The notes beneath the pieces were generated by a model. It saw nothing but the letters and a program-made list of their open reading frames with translations, was not told where the DNA came from and did no database searches. A program made the translations under genes and the position numbers. Shown piece by piece: positions 20,069-28,290 of a stretch of DNA of 64,000 bases (positions are counted from its first letter, which is position 1; every line of letters begins with the position of its first letter). This DNA is from Pseudomonas sp. MF4836 (GTDB lineage: Bacteria > Pseudomonadota > Gammaproteobacteria > Pseudomonadales > Pseudomonadaceae), in the NCBI RefSeq assembly GCF_002018875.1, contig NZ_MVOL01000001.1, forward strand, positions 248,001-312,000, written 5' to 3'.

Positions 20069-22363
20069 ATGCCGTATCGCGTCAGTATCAGCGCGTTTTT
20101 ATTACTGCTGATAAGCAGCACCACGCAGGCAGAGACTCCGGTTCCCGCGCTCTCTTACACCCGCGACATCCAGCCGATTTTCACCGAGAAGTGCGTGGCC
20201 TGCCATGCCTGCTATGACTCCGCCTGTCAGCTCAACCTGGGCAGTGCCGAGGGCGCAGCCCGGGGCGCGTCGAAAGTCCCGGTCTACGACGGTGAGCGGC
20301 GCCAGGCCCAGGCGCCGACCCGGCTGTTCTACGACGCGTTCGGCAAGGCCGCCTGGCAGCGCAAGGACTTTTATTCGGTGCTCGACGCCCAGGGCAGCCA
20401 GGCGGCGCTGATGGCGCGCATGCTGGAGCTGGGGCACAACACCCCATTGCAACCCAATGCCAAGCTGCCGGAGGACATCGTCCTGGGCCTGAACCGGGAA
20501 AACATGTGCCCGCAGCCCGGCGAATTCGACGCCTATGCCGGTGCCCATCCCAAAGAAGGCATGCCGCTGGCGGTGACCGGCCTTACCGATCAGCAGTACC
20601 AGACCCTGCAGCGCTGGTTGGCGTCCGGAGCGCCGATCGACCAGCAGGGCCTGGCCCCCAGCGCCCGCGAAGCGATGCAGGTGCTGCAATGGGAAGGCTT
20701 GTTAAACGCCCCCGGCGCCCGGGAAAGCCTGGTGGCACGCTGGTTGTTCGAGCACTTGTTCCTGGCCCATATCTACTTCGAGGACGGTGAGCCGGGGCAT
20801 TTCTTCCAGTGGGTGCGTTCGCGCACGCCCAGCGGCCAGCCCATCGACCTGATCAACACTCGGCGCCCCAACGATGACCCGGGGACCCAGGTCTATTACC
20901 GCCTGTGGCCGGTGCAGGGGGTGATCGTGCACAAGACCCACATTACCTACCCGCTGAGCGCGGCGAAGATGGCCCGGGTCAAGAGTCTGTTCTACAGCGG
21001 GGACTGGCAGGTCACGGCCTTGCCCGGTTACGGACCGACGCGCCGGGCCAACCCGTTCGAGACCTTCGAGGCGATCCCGGCCAAGGCCCGCTATCAGTTC
21101 ATGCTGGATAACGCTGAGTACTTCGTACGCACCTTTATCCGCGGCCCGGTGTGCCGGGGACAGATCGCCACCGATGTGATCCGCGACAATTTCTGGGCGT
21201 TGTTCCAGGCGCCGGAACATGACCTGTACATCACCGATCCGGCGTACCGGGGCCAGGCCACGCCGCTGCTGGCGATGCCCGGGCAGAACGACGATGTCGG
21301 CAGTGTGCTGAGCCTGTGGCTGGCTTACCGCGACAAGCGCAATGACTACGAGGCCCTGCGCCGCGACTCCTATGCCGATTCGCCAGCGCCGAGCTGGTCG
21401 AGCCTGTGGGCCGGCAACGACAACGCCTTGCTGAGTATTTTCCGCCACTTCGACAGCGCCTCGGTGACCAAGGGCCTGATCGGCGAGGTGCCGCAGACGA
21501 TGTGGCTGTTCGACTACCCGTTGCTGGAGCGTACGTACTACCAGTTGGCGGTGAATTTCCACGTGTTCGGCAACGTCTCGCACCAGGCCCAGACCCGGCT
21601 GTACTTCGATTTGATCCGCAACGGCGCGGAGCAGAACTTCCTGCGCCTGATGCCTGCCGGCACCCGCGAGGATTTCCTCGATGACTGGTACCAGAGCAGC
21701 GGCAAATTCAAGATGTGGCTGGATTACGAGTCCATCGACGACGACAAGCGCAGCGCCTTGAAGCTCGACGAAAAAGACCCGAAACGCGATTTTGCCAAGC
21801 AATTGCTGGCGCGTTATGGCGACCTCAATGCTCGGCCGGACCCGATCAACCGCTGTGATAGCGCCTATTGTTCCCGGCCCGGCATCGACCCGCAGCTGCA
21901 GGATGCCGAACAGGCCCTGAGCCGCCTGACCTCGCGTCCGGCCGCCGGGCTCAAGGTCATCGATCAGTTGCCCGAGGCCAGCCTGCTGCGCATCCAGACC
22001 CGCAGCGGGCAGCGGGTGTTCTACAGCCTGTTGCGCAACCGGGCCCACAGTAATGTGGCGTTCATGCTGGGTGAGCAGCTGCGTTATCAGCCGGGGCTGG
22101 ACACCTTGACCCTCTATCCGGGCGTGCTCAGCAGCTACCCGAACTTCATCTTCAATATCCCCGCCGATCAGGTGCCGGAGTTCGTCACCGCGATGGAGAA
22201 CGCCAAGGACGCCCATCGCTTCGAGAAGATTGTCGAGCGCTGGGGAATCCGCCGCAGCCATCCGCAGTTCTGGCAGTATTTCCATGACCAGACCCGCTTT
22301 CTTGAAGAAACCGACCCGGTGGAAGCGGGTGTGCTGGACATGAATCGCTACGAGAATCTTTGA
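20069..22363 (+). CDS. cti: Fatty acid cis/trans isomerase
   Basis: A 764-residue periplasmic heme enzyme that converts cis- to trans-unsaturated fatty acids in membrane phospholipids, which stiffens the membrane under solvent or heat stress in Pseudomonas. A signal peptide (1-21, ending TTQA) is followed by the cytochrome-c-type heme site CVACH (42-46). The rest matches Cti in composition and length. It is divergent from metH. Cti in the genus is generally made constitutively and activated at protein level. An acyltransferase gene follows in the same direction after 87 bases. Confidence 0.95.
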   Translation: MPYRVSISAFLLLLISSTTQAETPVPALSYTRDIQPIFTEKCVACHACYDSACQLNLGSAEGAARGASKVPVYDGERRQAQAPTRLFYDAFGKAAWQRKDFYSVLDAQGSQAALMARMLELGHNTPLQPNAKLPEDIVLGLNRENMCPQPGEFDAYAGAHPKEGMPLAVTGLTDQQYQTLQRWLASGAPIDQQGLAPSAREAMQVLQWEGLLNAPGARESLVARWLFEHLFLAHIYFEDGEPGHFFQWVRSRTPSGQPIDLINTRRPNDDPGTQVYYRLWPVQGVIVHKTHITYPLSAAKMARVKSLFYSGDWQVTALPGYGPTRRANPFETFEAIPAKARYQFMLDNAEYFVRTFIRGPVCRGQIATDVIRDNFWALFQAPEHDLYITDPAYRGQATPLLAMPGQNDDVGSVLSLWLAYRDKRNDYEALRRDSYADSPAPSWSSLWAGNDNALLSIFRHFDSASVTKGLIGEVPQTMWLFDYPLLERTYYQLAVNFHVFGNVSHQAQTRLYFDLIRNGAEQNFLRLMPAGTREDFLDDWYQSSGKFKMWLDYESIDDDKRSALKLDEKDPKRDFAKQLLARYGDLNARPDPINRCDSAYCSRPGIDPQLQDAEQALSRLTSRPAAGLKVIDQLPEASLLRIQTRSGQRVFYSLLRNRAHSNVAFMLGEQLRYQPGLDTLTLYPGVLSSYPNFIFNIPADQVPEFVTAMENAKDAHRFEKIVERWGIRRSHPQFWQYFHDQTRFLEETDPVEAGVLDMNRYENL

Positions 22364-22450
22364 TCGACCTTTGCCCGCTGCCTGCGGTCCCAAGCTTTAG
22401 GCGCCTGAGTGGTTCAGGCGCTGTCGGGGCTGGCTGGGGAGGGCACGAGG

Positions 22451-23485
22451 ATGTTGATTTCGGTACAGGCGCTGCGGGCGCTGGCCGCCTGGACGGTGGT
22501 CTGCCACCACTTCATGCAGATTTTTTTCGACTTCCACGCCAGCAGCGCCCTGGGTCAATTGTTTATCGACAAGGGCGCGGTGGGGGTCGATATCTTCTTT
22601 GTCATCAGCGGGCTGGTGATCTTCCTGTCGACTGAAAACAAGGACTTGCCCCCCGGGCGTTTCCTGATGTACCGGCTGTTTCGGATTGTCCCGGCCTATT
22701 GGCTGTACACGCTGCTGATGGGGCTGCTGGTGGTGTTTGCGCGGCCGGCGTTCGCCGATCAGAGCGTCGACTGGTGGCACTTGCTGCTGTCGCTGCTGTT
22801 TATCCCGACCCAGAACCCGGGTGGGTATGGCATCTACCCGACCCTGAACGTGGGCTGGACCCTGAACTACGAAATGCTGTTTTACCTGCTGTTCGCCTGG
22901 ACGTTGCTGTTCCGCCTGCACCTGCGGTTGCTGATCGTCGCGGCGCTGCTGTTTGCCGTGAGCCAGGCCTGGACCGGGTTTGGCTGGGTCAGCGATTTTT
23001 ATCGCTCGGACATCGTCTATGAGTTTTTGCTGGGGATCGGCCTGGGCATGCTCTATCGCCGAGGCTGGATCAAGCCCGGGCTGTGGCTGCCGCTGCTGCT
23101 GATCGGCGGCGCGCTGCTGGCGATCTACCAACTGCCACCGCAGCCGCGGGTGCTGGCCTGGGGCTTGCCGAGTGCCCTGATCGTGGCGTCGAGCATGGCG
23201 CTGGAGCGTTATTTCCAGCACAACCGCCTGCTCAAGGTGCTGGGAGACAGCTCGTACTCGGTGTACCTGATGCACGTGCTGGTGCTGTCCCTGGGGGGCT
23301 ATGTGGCACAACGCTATGGCCTGAACCCCTACGCGGTATTTGCCGGGTGCGTGCTGATCATCGGCCTGGCCGCCTGGGGCAGCTACGAATGGGTGGAGAA
23401 GCGCAGCTATCAGTGGCTCAAACGCTGGGCCGACGCCCCGGCCGCTGCCCGCCCGGCCTTGGCGTTAACCCGACAAAAACCCTAG
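22451..23485 (+). CDS. Acyltransferase family 3 membrane protein
   Basis: A 344-residue integral membrane protein with about ten hydrophobic segments, of the OafA/YrhL (Acyl_transf_3) family. It starts with the family signature ISVQALRALAAWTVVCHHF containing the conserved histidine pair, then GAVGVDIFFVISGLVIF and RLFRIVPAYW. Such proteins O-acetylate surface polysaccharides or lipids; the target is unknown. I chose the ATG at 22451 because GGGAGG lies eight bases upstream and it gives the family N-terminus. The gap after cti holds an 8-bp hairpin at 22401-22421 (GCGCCTGA/TCAGGCGC). Confidence 0.87.
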   Translation: MLISVQALRALAAWTVVCHHFMQIFFDFHASSALGQLFIDKGAVGVDIFFVISGLVIFLSTENKDLPPGRFLMYRLFRIVPAYWLYTLLMGLLVVFARPAFADQSVDWWHLLLSLLFIPTQNPGGYGIYPTLNVGWTLNYEMLFYLLFAWTLLFRLHLRLLIVAALLFAVSQAWTGFGWVSDFYRSDIVYEFLLGIGLGMLYRRGWIKPGLWLPLLLIGGALLAIYQLPPQPRVLAWGLPSALIVASSMALERYFQHNRLLKVLGDSSYSVYLMHVLVLSLGGYVAQRYGLNPYAVFAGCVLIIGLAAWGSYEWVEKRSYQWLKRWADAPAAARPALALTRQKP

Positions 23486-24127
<642 letters not shown>

Positions 24128-24147
24128 GTAAGGCGTTCACTGCACCC

Positions 24148-24181
24148 AAAAAAAACGGCGCCCCGTGAGCGCCGTTTTTTT
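24148..24181. terminator. Strong bidirectional terminator after nfuA
   Basis: AAAAAAACGGCGC pairs with GCGCCGTTTTTTT around a short loop. A clear T-run follows on both strands. Confidence 0.92.
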
Positions 24182-24242
24182 ATGGGCCAGAAAAGGCGCC
24201 GTCAACCCCGGGCAAATGACTGTGCCGTGGGGGCGGGGAGCA

Positions 24243-24290
24243 GGTTTGTGGCGAGGGAGCTTGCTCCCGCTCGGCCGCAAAGCGGCTGCC
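24243..24290. repeat. REP-like element (family 3)
   Basis: The core GGGAGCTTGCTCCC sits within GTGGCGAGGGAGC and is followed by a second small hairpin, GCCGCAAAGCGGC. This GAGCTTGCTC type is a frequent intergenic repeat in fluorescent pseudomonads. It fills the gap between the nfuA terminator and the end of cobM. Confidence 0.65.
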
Positions 24291-24312
24291 CCCTCCCGTA
24301 TCCCCGCGCGCC

Positions 24313-25059
24313 CTACGGGCGATACAAATGCGCATGCCCCGCGCGATACAGCGACGACTCACTGAAATGATCCGTCGCCAGCACCCGGCCTACCAGAATC
24401 AACGCCGTGCGGCGAAAACCCTTGGCTGTCACTTTCTGCTCGATGTCGTTCAGGGTGCCCAGCACCCAGTCCTGATCCGGCCAGGTGGCGCGATGGACCA
24501 CGGCAATCGGGCAATCGGCGCCGTAGTGGGGCAGCAGTTCGGCGACGATTTTCTGCAGGTGGTTGACCCCCAGGTGAATCGCCATGGTCGCGCCATGCTG
24601 GGCCAGGCTGGAGAACTCCTCGCCAGGGGGCATCGCGGTCTTGTCGGCGTAGCGGGTCAGGATCACGCTTTGCGACACGTCCGGCAGGGTCAGCTCCGCT
24701 CCGAGCAACGCGGCGCAGGCGGCGGTGGCGGTGACCCCGGGGACGATTTCAAAGGGGATCTGCAATTGGCGCAGGTGGCGGATCTGCTCGCCGATGGCGC
24801 CATACAGGCTGGGGTCGCCGGAATGCACCCGGGCCACGTCCTGGCCCTTGGCGTGGGCGTTCTTGATCAGTTCGATGATCTGTTCCAGGTGCAACTCGGC
24901 GCTGTTGACCAGCAGTTCGGCGCTATGCCCCGCCAGCACCGCCTCGGGCACCAGGGAGCCGGCGTAGATAATCACCGGGCAGCGATGGATCAGCCGCTGG
25001 CCCTTGACGGTGATCAGCTCCGGGTCGCCGGGGCCGGCGCCGATAAAAAAGACGGTCAT
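24313..25059 (-). CDS. cobM: Precorrin-4 C11-methyltransferase
   Basis: A 248-residue SAM-dependent methylase of the aerobic cobalamin pathway, methylating C-11 of precorrin-4. It is a tetrapyrrole-methylase fold with the N-terminal VFFIGAGPGDPELITVKG signature, ARVHSGDPSLYGA, and FEIVPGVTATAACAALLG. The ATG at 25059 is preferred over 25086 because AGGA lies 8 bases before it and the GAGPGD signature then begins near residue 5, as usual. It is the last gene of the leftward cbtB-cbtA-cobE-cobM set, 81 bases after cobE. Confidence 0.95.
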   Translation of the reverse strand: MTVFFIGAGPGDPELITVKGQRLIHRCPVIIYAGSLVPEAVLAGHSAELLVNSAELHLEQIIELIKNAHAKGQDVARVHSGDPSLYGAIGEQIRHLRQLQIPFEIVPGVTATAACAALLGAELTLPDVSQSVILTRYADKTAMPPGEEFSSLAQHGATMAIHLGVNHLQKIVAELLPHYGADCPIAVVHRATWPDQDWVLGTLNDIEQKVTAKGFRRTALILVGRVLATDHFSESSLYRAGHAHLYRP

Positions 25060-25140
25060 GGCTGTTTCCTGTGAAAAAAGGGTCAAGGCAAGCCTGTAGA
25101 TGAAGATTGCTCATGATCAACGCGGGGGATTATCGGGGTT

Positions 25141-25554
25141 TTAGCCGCAGCAGGCCATGGCCAGGGTCGCCTGGGCGTACTTTTGGCGGCGGATCAGCAG
25201 TTTCGCCGGGCTCTGCGCCAGGCGTTCGGCCAGGGCCAGGGCGGCGCTTTCGGCCACGCCATAGCAGCCGGTGCGTTCGTAGGCGATTTCCGAGCGGTGG
25301 CTCAGTTGCAGCGCATAGGGCGTGAGCTGCGAGCTGCTGAAACAGGTCAGGGGCAGGGCTAACTGCTCGGCCAGTTGCAGCAGGCCGGGCTCTTCGCGTT
25401 TCAGGTCGATACTGGCCAGGCCCCGGACTTGATCCAGCCCGAAGCCATGGGCTTCCAGGACCTGGTCGAGCAATGCGCGCAGCGTGTCCACCGGGCAGCC
25501 GCGCTGGCAACCCAGGCCGACCACCAGGGCCGGCGCTGCGTGCCGTTCACTCAT
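25141..25554 (-). CDS. cobE: Cobalamin biosynthesis protein CobE
   Basis: A 137-residue protein of the CobE/CbiG C-terminal family, which has a supporting role in aerobic corrin synthesis. It shows VVGLGCQRGCPVDTL, LASIDLKREEPGLLQLA and TGCYGVAESAALALA, which are family signatures. Its ATG overlaps the cbtA stop by four bases (ATGA), so the two are translationally coupled. It ends in ACCG-type residues after an alanine-rich helix. Confidence 0.92.
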   Translation of the reverse strand: MSERHAAPALVVGLGCQRGCPVDTLRALLDQVLEAHGFGLDQVRGLASIDLKREEPGLLQLAEQLALPLTCFSSSQLTPYALQLSHRSEIAYERTGCYGVAESAALALAERLAQSPAKLLIRRQKYAQATLAMACCG

Positions 25555-26252
25555 GCCGCGTAGTGACCCGCGCTTTTACGCCGGAACAACCAGGCGCTGA
25601 TCAGGCCCAGGGCCAGCCAGAACGCGGCATTGGTCAGTTGCGAGGCGATTTTGAACTGCGCTTCCAGGGCCTCCGGAGCCAGCATCGAATGCACTTCCGG
25701 CTGTGGCGCGCCAATGATGTGCGGCACGGCAATGATGGCGACACCCAGCACTTTCAGCAGCCAGTGCTGGGCAAACACGATCAGCGCGATACCGACGGCG
25801 GTCGAGGCCGCGGTGCCGACCCACCAGATCTGCCGTTGCGCCAGGTCCGCAGCGGCGGTGCCCGGCAGCTCGGGCGGCAGGCCCATGGTTGGCGCCAGGC
25901 AGAAGGTGGCGTAACCGGCCAGGCCCCACAGCAGCCCCTGGGACGTGCGATTCGGCGCGCGCAGGGTGTACAGGCCGGCGAGCATCAGGGCGAAGCCGAC
26001 GGCCACCACCAGGTTACCGCCAGTGGTCGACAGCACGCGCTGCCAGCCATCTTCCGGCTCCCAGGCTTCGGCATCGTGGGTGTGGCCGGCCATGGCGCCT
26101 TCGGCGTGTTCATGGACTTCAGTGGCCGGGGCCTTTTCGTAGGTTTCGGCCTGCAAAATCAGCGGGGCGACCCAGAAGCTTTGCAGCAGGGTCAGCAACA
26201 GGGCGGCCAGCAGCCCGGTGAAACCTGCGGTTTGCGCAATACGCTTGATCAT
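25551..26252 (-). CDS. cbtA: CbtA predicted cobalt transporter subunit
   Basis: A 233-residue inner-membrane protein with about five hydrophobic segments. A histidine/acid-rich loop after the first one (EVHEHAEGAMAGHTHDAEAWEPEDG, about 40-65, quoted in part) could bind cobalt. CbtAB proteins were proposed as B12-regulated cobalt transporters from their riboswitch association. The ATG at 26252 follows cbtB by 11 bases; the longer open frame to 26516 overlaps cbtB and is not used. It couples to cobE by ATGA overlap. Confidence 0.9.
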   Translation of the reverse strand: MIKRIAQTAGFTGLLAALLLTLLQSFWVAPLILQAETYEKAPATEVHEHAEGAMAGHTHDAEAWEPEDGWQRVLSTTGGNLVVAVGFALMLAGLYTLRAPNRTSQGLLWGLAGYATFCLAPTMGLPPELPGTAAADLAQRQIWWVGTAASTAVGIALIVFAQHWLLKVLGVAIIAVPHIIGAPQPEVHSMLAPEALEAQFKIASQLTNAAFWLALGLISAWLFRRKSAGHYAA

Positions 26253-26263
26253 GTCAGCAGGTC

Positions 26264-26452
26264 TCAATGGCACGGGAAGGCGGAGCTGTGACGGGTATCG
26301 TGGGCAGCGTTGTGCACTGCTTCGATATGGGAGAACCCGGCGAAATACACCAGGCACGCGCCGAGGATCGAGGCACCGATGGCGGCGACCAGGCGTTGGC
26401 TCAGGGTGGAGGTGCTGCTGGCGGATTGACTGGTGCTGCTGATGATCGACAT
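26264..26452 (-). CDS. cbtB: CbtB predicted cobalt transporter subunit
   Basis: A 62-residue protein with one membrane helix (LVAAIGASILGACLVYFAGF) and a C-terminal histidine cluster (HNAAHDTRHSSAFPCH) typical of CbtB, thought to bind cobalt. AGAGGGA lies about seven bases upstream of the ATG. It is the first gene of the leftward operon, 114 bases downstream of a cobalamin riboswitch, so expression should fall when B12 is plentiful. Confidence 0.92.
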   Translation of the reverse strand: MSIISSTSQSASSTSTLSQRLVAAIGASILGACLVYFAGFSHIEAVHNAAHDTRHSSAFPCH

Positions 26453-26493
26453 GGCGCATCCCTCTGGTTATCAGCGGGTGGATCGAACGCAGC

Positions 26494-26545
26494 AAAACCC
26501 CGCGCGACGGGCGCACAGGGAATTAACAGCGCCCGCCCACCGCGG
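26494..26545 (-). promoter_or_regulatory. Possible expression platform of the cbtB riboswitch
   Basis: On the minus strand GGGCGC and GCGCCC can pair and are followed by a G-rich stretch and TTTT (26494-26497). This could be a transcription terminator formed when cobalamin binds. Confidence 0.4.
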
Positions 26546-26566
26546 GTTTGTTATGTGTCTATTGCG

Positions 26567-26765
26567 GGCCGGTCTCCGGGCTCGCGAGGGGCGGGGCTTG
26601 CGCCTGGCCTGCAAGAATCGCCTTCCCATGCCGGATGACCGGCGCAGTGGATCTGATTCTTCGCTCGCTTACCGTTGCGGGGGCAGCACCGGACTGGTCA
26701 AGGCCTTGAGTAAGGCACGTGACGCACCGGTTTCCCGTTTCACCCTGTGAAGGGCACCCGTAACA
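26567..26765 (-). ncRNA. Cobalamin riboswitch (leftward, for cbtB operon)
   Basis: On the minus strand the element shows in order GGGAAACCGGTG, GTGCTGCCCCCGCAACGGTAA, CCACTG, GGGAAGGCGA, and the B12 box AGCCCGGAGACCGGCC at 26567-26582. All conserved parts of the cobalamin aptamer are present in correct order. It controls the cobalt-uptake and corrin genes downstream. Confidence 0.93.
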
Positions 26766-26917
26766 AGGTGTGTAGGAGAGCATGGGCGGGGGAGGGCCGT
26801 CAATTGCCACTCTTTCGCAATGGCGCCGGGACCGGGCAATGAATTTTCCCCGCGCCGGCACCGAGGCTGGCCGACAATGCGCATTGACCGGCCCCTGCGC
26901 TCTGCGTAGCCTTGCGC

Positions 26918-27101
26918 ACTCGAGGTTCTTCGGCGCAGTCGGCCGAAGCTAAGAAGGGAACGCGGTCCAAGCCGCGGCTGCCCCCGCAACTGTAAAGGGT
27001 CATGGTTGATGCACAGCCACTGCACGCGCTTCAAGGCGTTGGCGGGAAGGCGCGTCAATCGTCGGTTAGCACCGGCACACCCTCAGCCAGGAGACCTGCC
27101 T
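26918..27101 (+). ncRNA. Cobalamin riboswitch (rightward, for cobW operon)
   Basis: The element has GGGAACGCGGTCC, CGGCTGCCCCCGCAACTGTAA, GCCACTGC, GGGAAGGCGCG and the B12 box AGCCAGGAGACCTGCC (27085-27100). It points away from the leftward riboswitch; about 150 bases between them must hold two divergent promoters. Confidence 0.93.
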
Positions 27102-27184
27102 CGTGACGAATTCTCACTACAACCGGGCGGGGTGATCCGGTGGCGAACTCTTCCGCGCAGCCATTGCCGCGGTTTTCGTCCCGT

Positions 27185-27210
27185 ATGCCCGCCACCTTGC
27201 CAAAGGGCAT
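27185..27210 (+). promoter_or_regulatory. Ribosome-site-sequestering stem before cobW
   Basis: ATGCCC (27185-27190) can pair with GGGCAT (27205-27210). The latter contains the AAGGGCA ribosome site of cobW, so ligand binding to the riboswitch could block translation. Confidence 0.5.
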
Positions 27211-27213
27211 CCG

Positions 27214-28287
27214 ATGAAAACACTGGCCAAACTTCCCGTCACCATCGTCACCGGCTTCCTTGGCTCGGGCAAAACCACCTTGCTGCGGCACATGCTCGAC
27301 AACGCCCAGGGTCGCCGGATCGCGGTGATCGTCAACGAATTTGGCGAACTGGGCATCGACGGTGAAATCCTCAAGCAATGCTCCATCGGCTGCACTGAAG
27401 AAGAGGCCAGCGGCCGGGTCTACGAGCTGGCCAACGGCTGCCTGTGCTGCACCGTGCAGGAAGAATTCTTCCCGGTGATGCGCGAATTGGTAGCCCGGCG
27501 CGGCGACCTTGACCACATCCTGATCGAAACCTCGGGCCTGGCTCTGCCAAAACCCCTGGTCCAGGCCTTCCAATGGCCGGAAATCCGCAGCGCCTGCACC
27601 GTCGACGCGGTGATCACCGTGGTCGACAGCCCGGCCGTGGCCGCCGGCACCTTCGCCGCCTTCCCGGACCAGGTCGATGCCCAGCGCAAGCTCGACCCCA
27701 ACCTGGACCACGAATCGCCGCTGCACGAGCTGTTCGCCGACCAACTGGCCAGCGCCGACCTGGTGATTCTCAACAAGGCTGACCTGATCAGCGCCGAAGA
27801 CCTGGCAAAAGTACGCCTGGAAGTGGCTGAAGAACTGCCGCCAGCGGTCAAGGTCATCGAAGCCAGCAGCGGTCGCCTGCCGCTGGACGTGTTGCTGGGC
27901 CTGGGTGCCGGCTCCGAAGAACACATCGACAGCCGTCACAGCCACCACGACCATCACCATGACGGCGACGATGCCGATCATGACGACCACGATCACGACG
28001 CTTTCGATTCGATCTCCATCGAACTGCCGCAAGCCGAGGAAAGCCTGCTGCTCGATGCCCTGACCCAACTGGTGGTCAAGCACGGGATCCTGCGGGTCAA
28101 GGGGTTTGCCGCCATTCCCAACAAGCCGATGCGCTTGCTGATCCAGGGCGTGGGCACCCGTTTCGACAAGCACTTCGACCGCCAGTGGGGCGCCGACGAG
28201 GCCCGGACCACGCGCCTGGTGCTGATCGGCCAGGAGCTGGACGCCGAGCAACTCGAAGCGCAACTGCGCGCCGCCCTCAGCGTTTAA
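27214..28287 (+). CDS. cobW: CobW cobalt-handling GTPase
   Basis: A 357-residue G3E-family GTPase that delivers cobalt to the cobaltochelatase. It has the Walker A motif GFLGSGKT (14-21), the metal site Cys75-x-Cys77-Cys78 in NGCLCCTV, the NKAD nucleotide specificity motif, and a histidine/aspartate-rich insert (about 238-262, e.g. HSHHDHHHDGDD) that probably stores or senses metal. It is first in the rightward operon behind a cobalamin riboswitch; cobN begins three bases after its stop. Confidence 0.95.
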   Translation: MKTLAKLPVTIVTGFLGSGKTTLLRHMLDNAQGRRIAVIVNEFGELGIDGEILKQCSIGCTEEEASGRVYELANGCLCCTVQEEFFPVMRELVARRGDLDHILIETSGLALPKPLVQAFQWPEIRSACTVDAVITVVDSPAVAAGTFAAFPDQVDAQRKLDPNLDHESPLHELFADQLASADLVILNKADLISAEDLAKVRLEVAEELPPAVKVIEASSGRLPLDVLLGLGAGSEEHIDSRHSHHDHHHDGDDADHDDHDHDAFDSISIELPQAEESLLLDALTQLVVKHGILRVKGFAAIPNKPMRLLIQGVGTRFDKHFDRQWGADEARTTRLVLIGQELDAEQLEAQLRAALSV

Positions 28288-28290
28288 CCC

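Noticed and set aside
20702..22393. 563-codon open frame opposite cti
   Set aside because: Antisense shadow; Cti is clear on the other strand.
26253..26516. Longer N-terminus for cbtA
   Set aside because: It would run through the whole of cbtB in another frame; ATG 26252 gives the family start.
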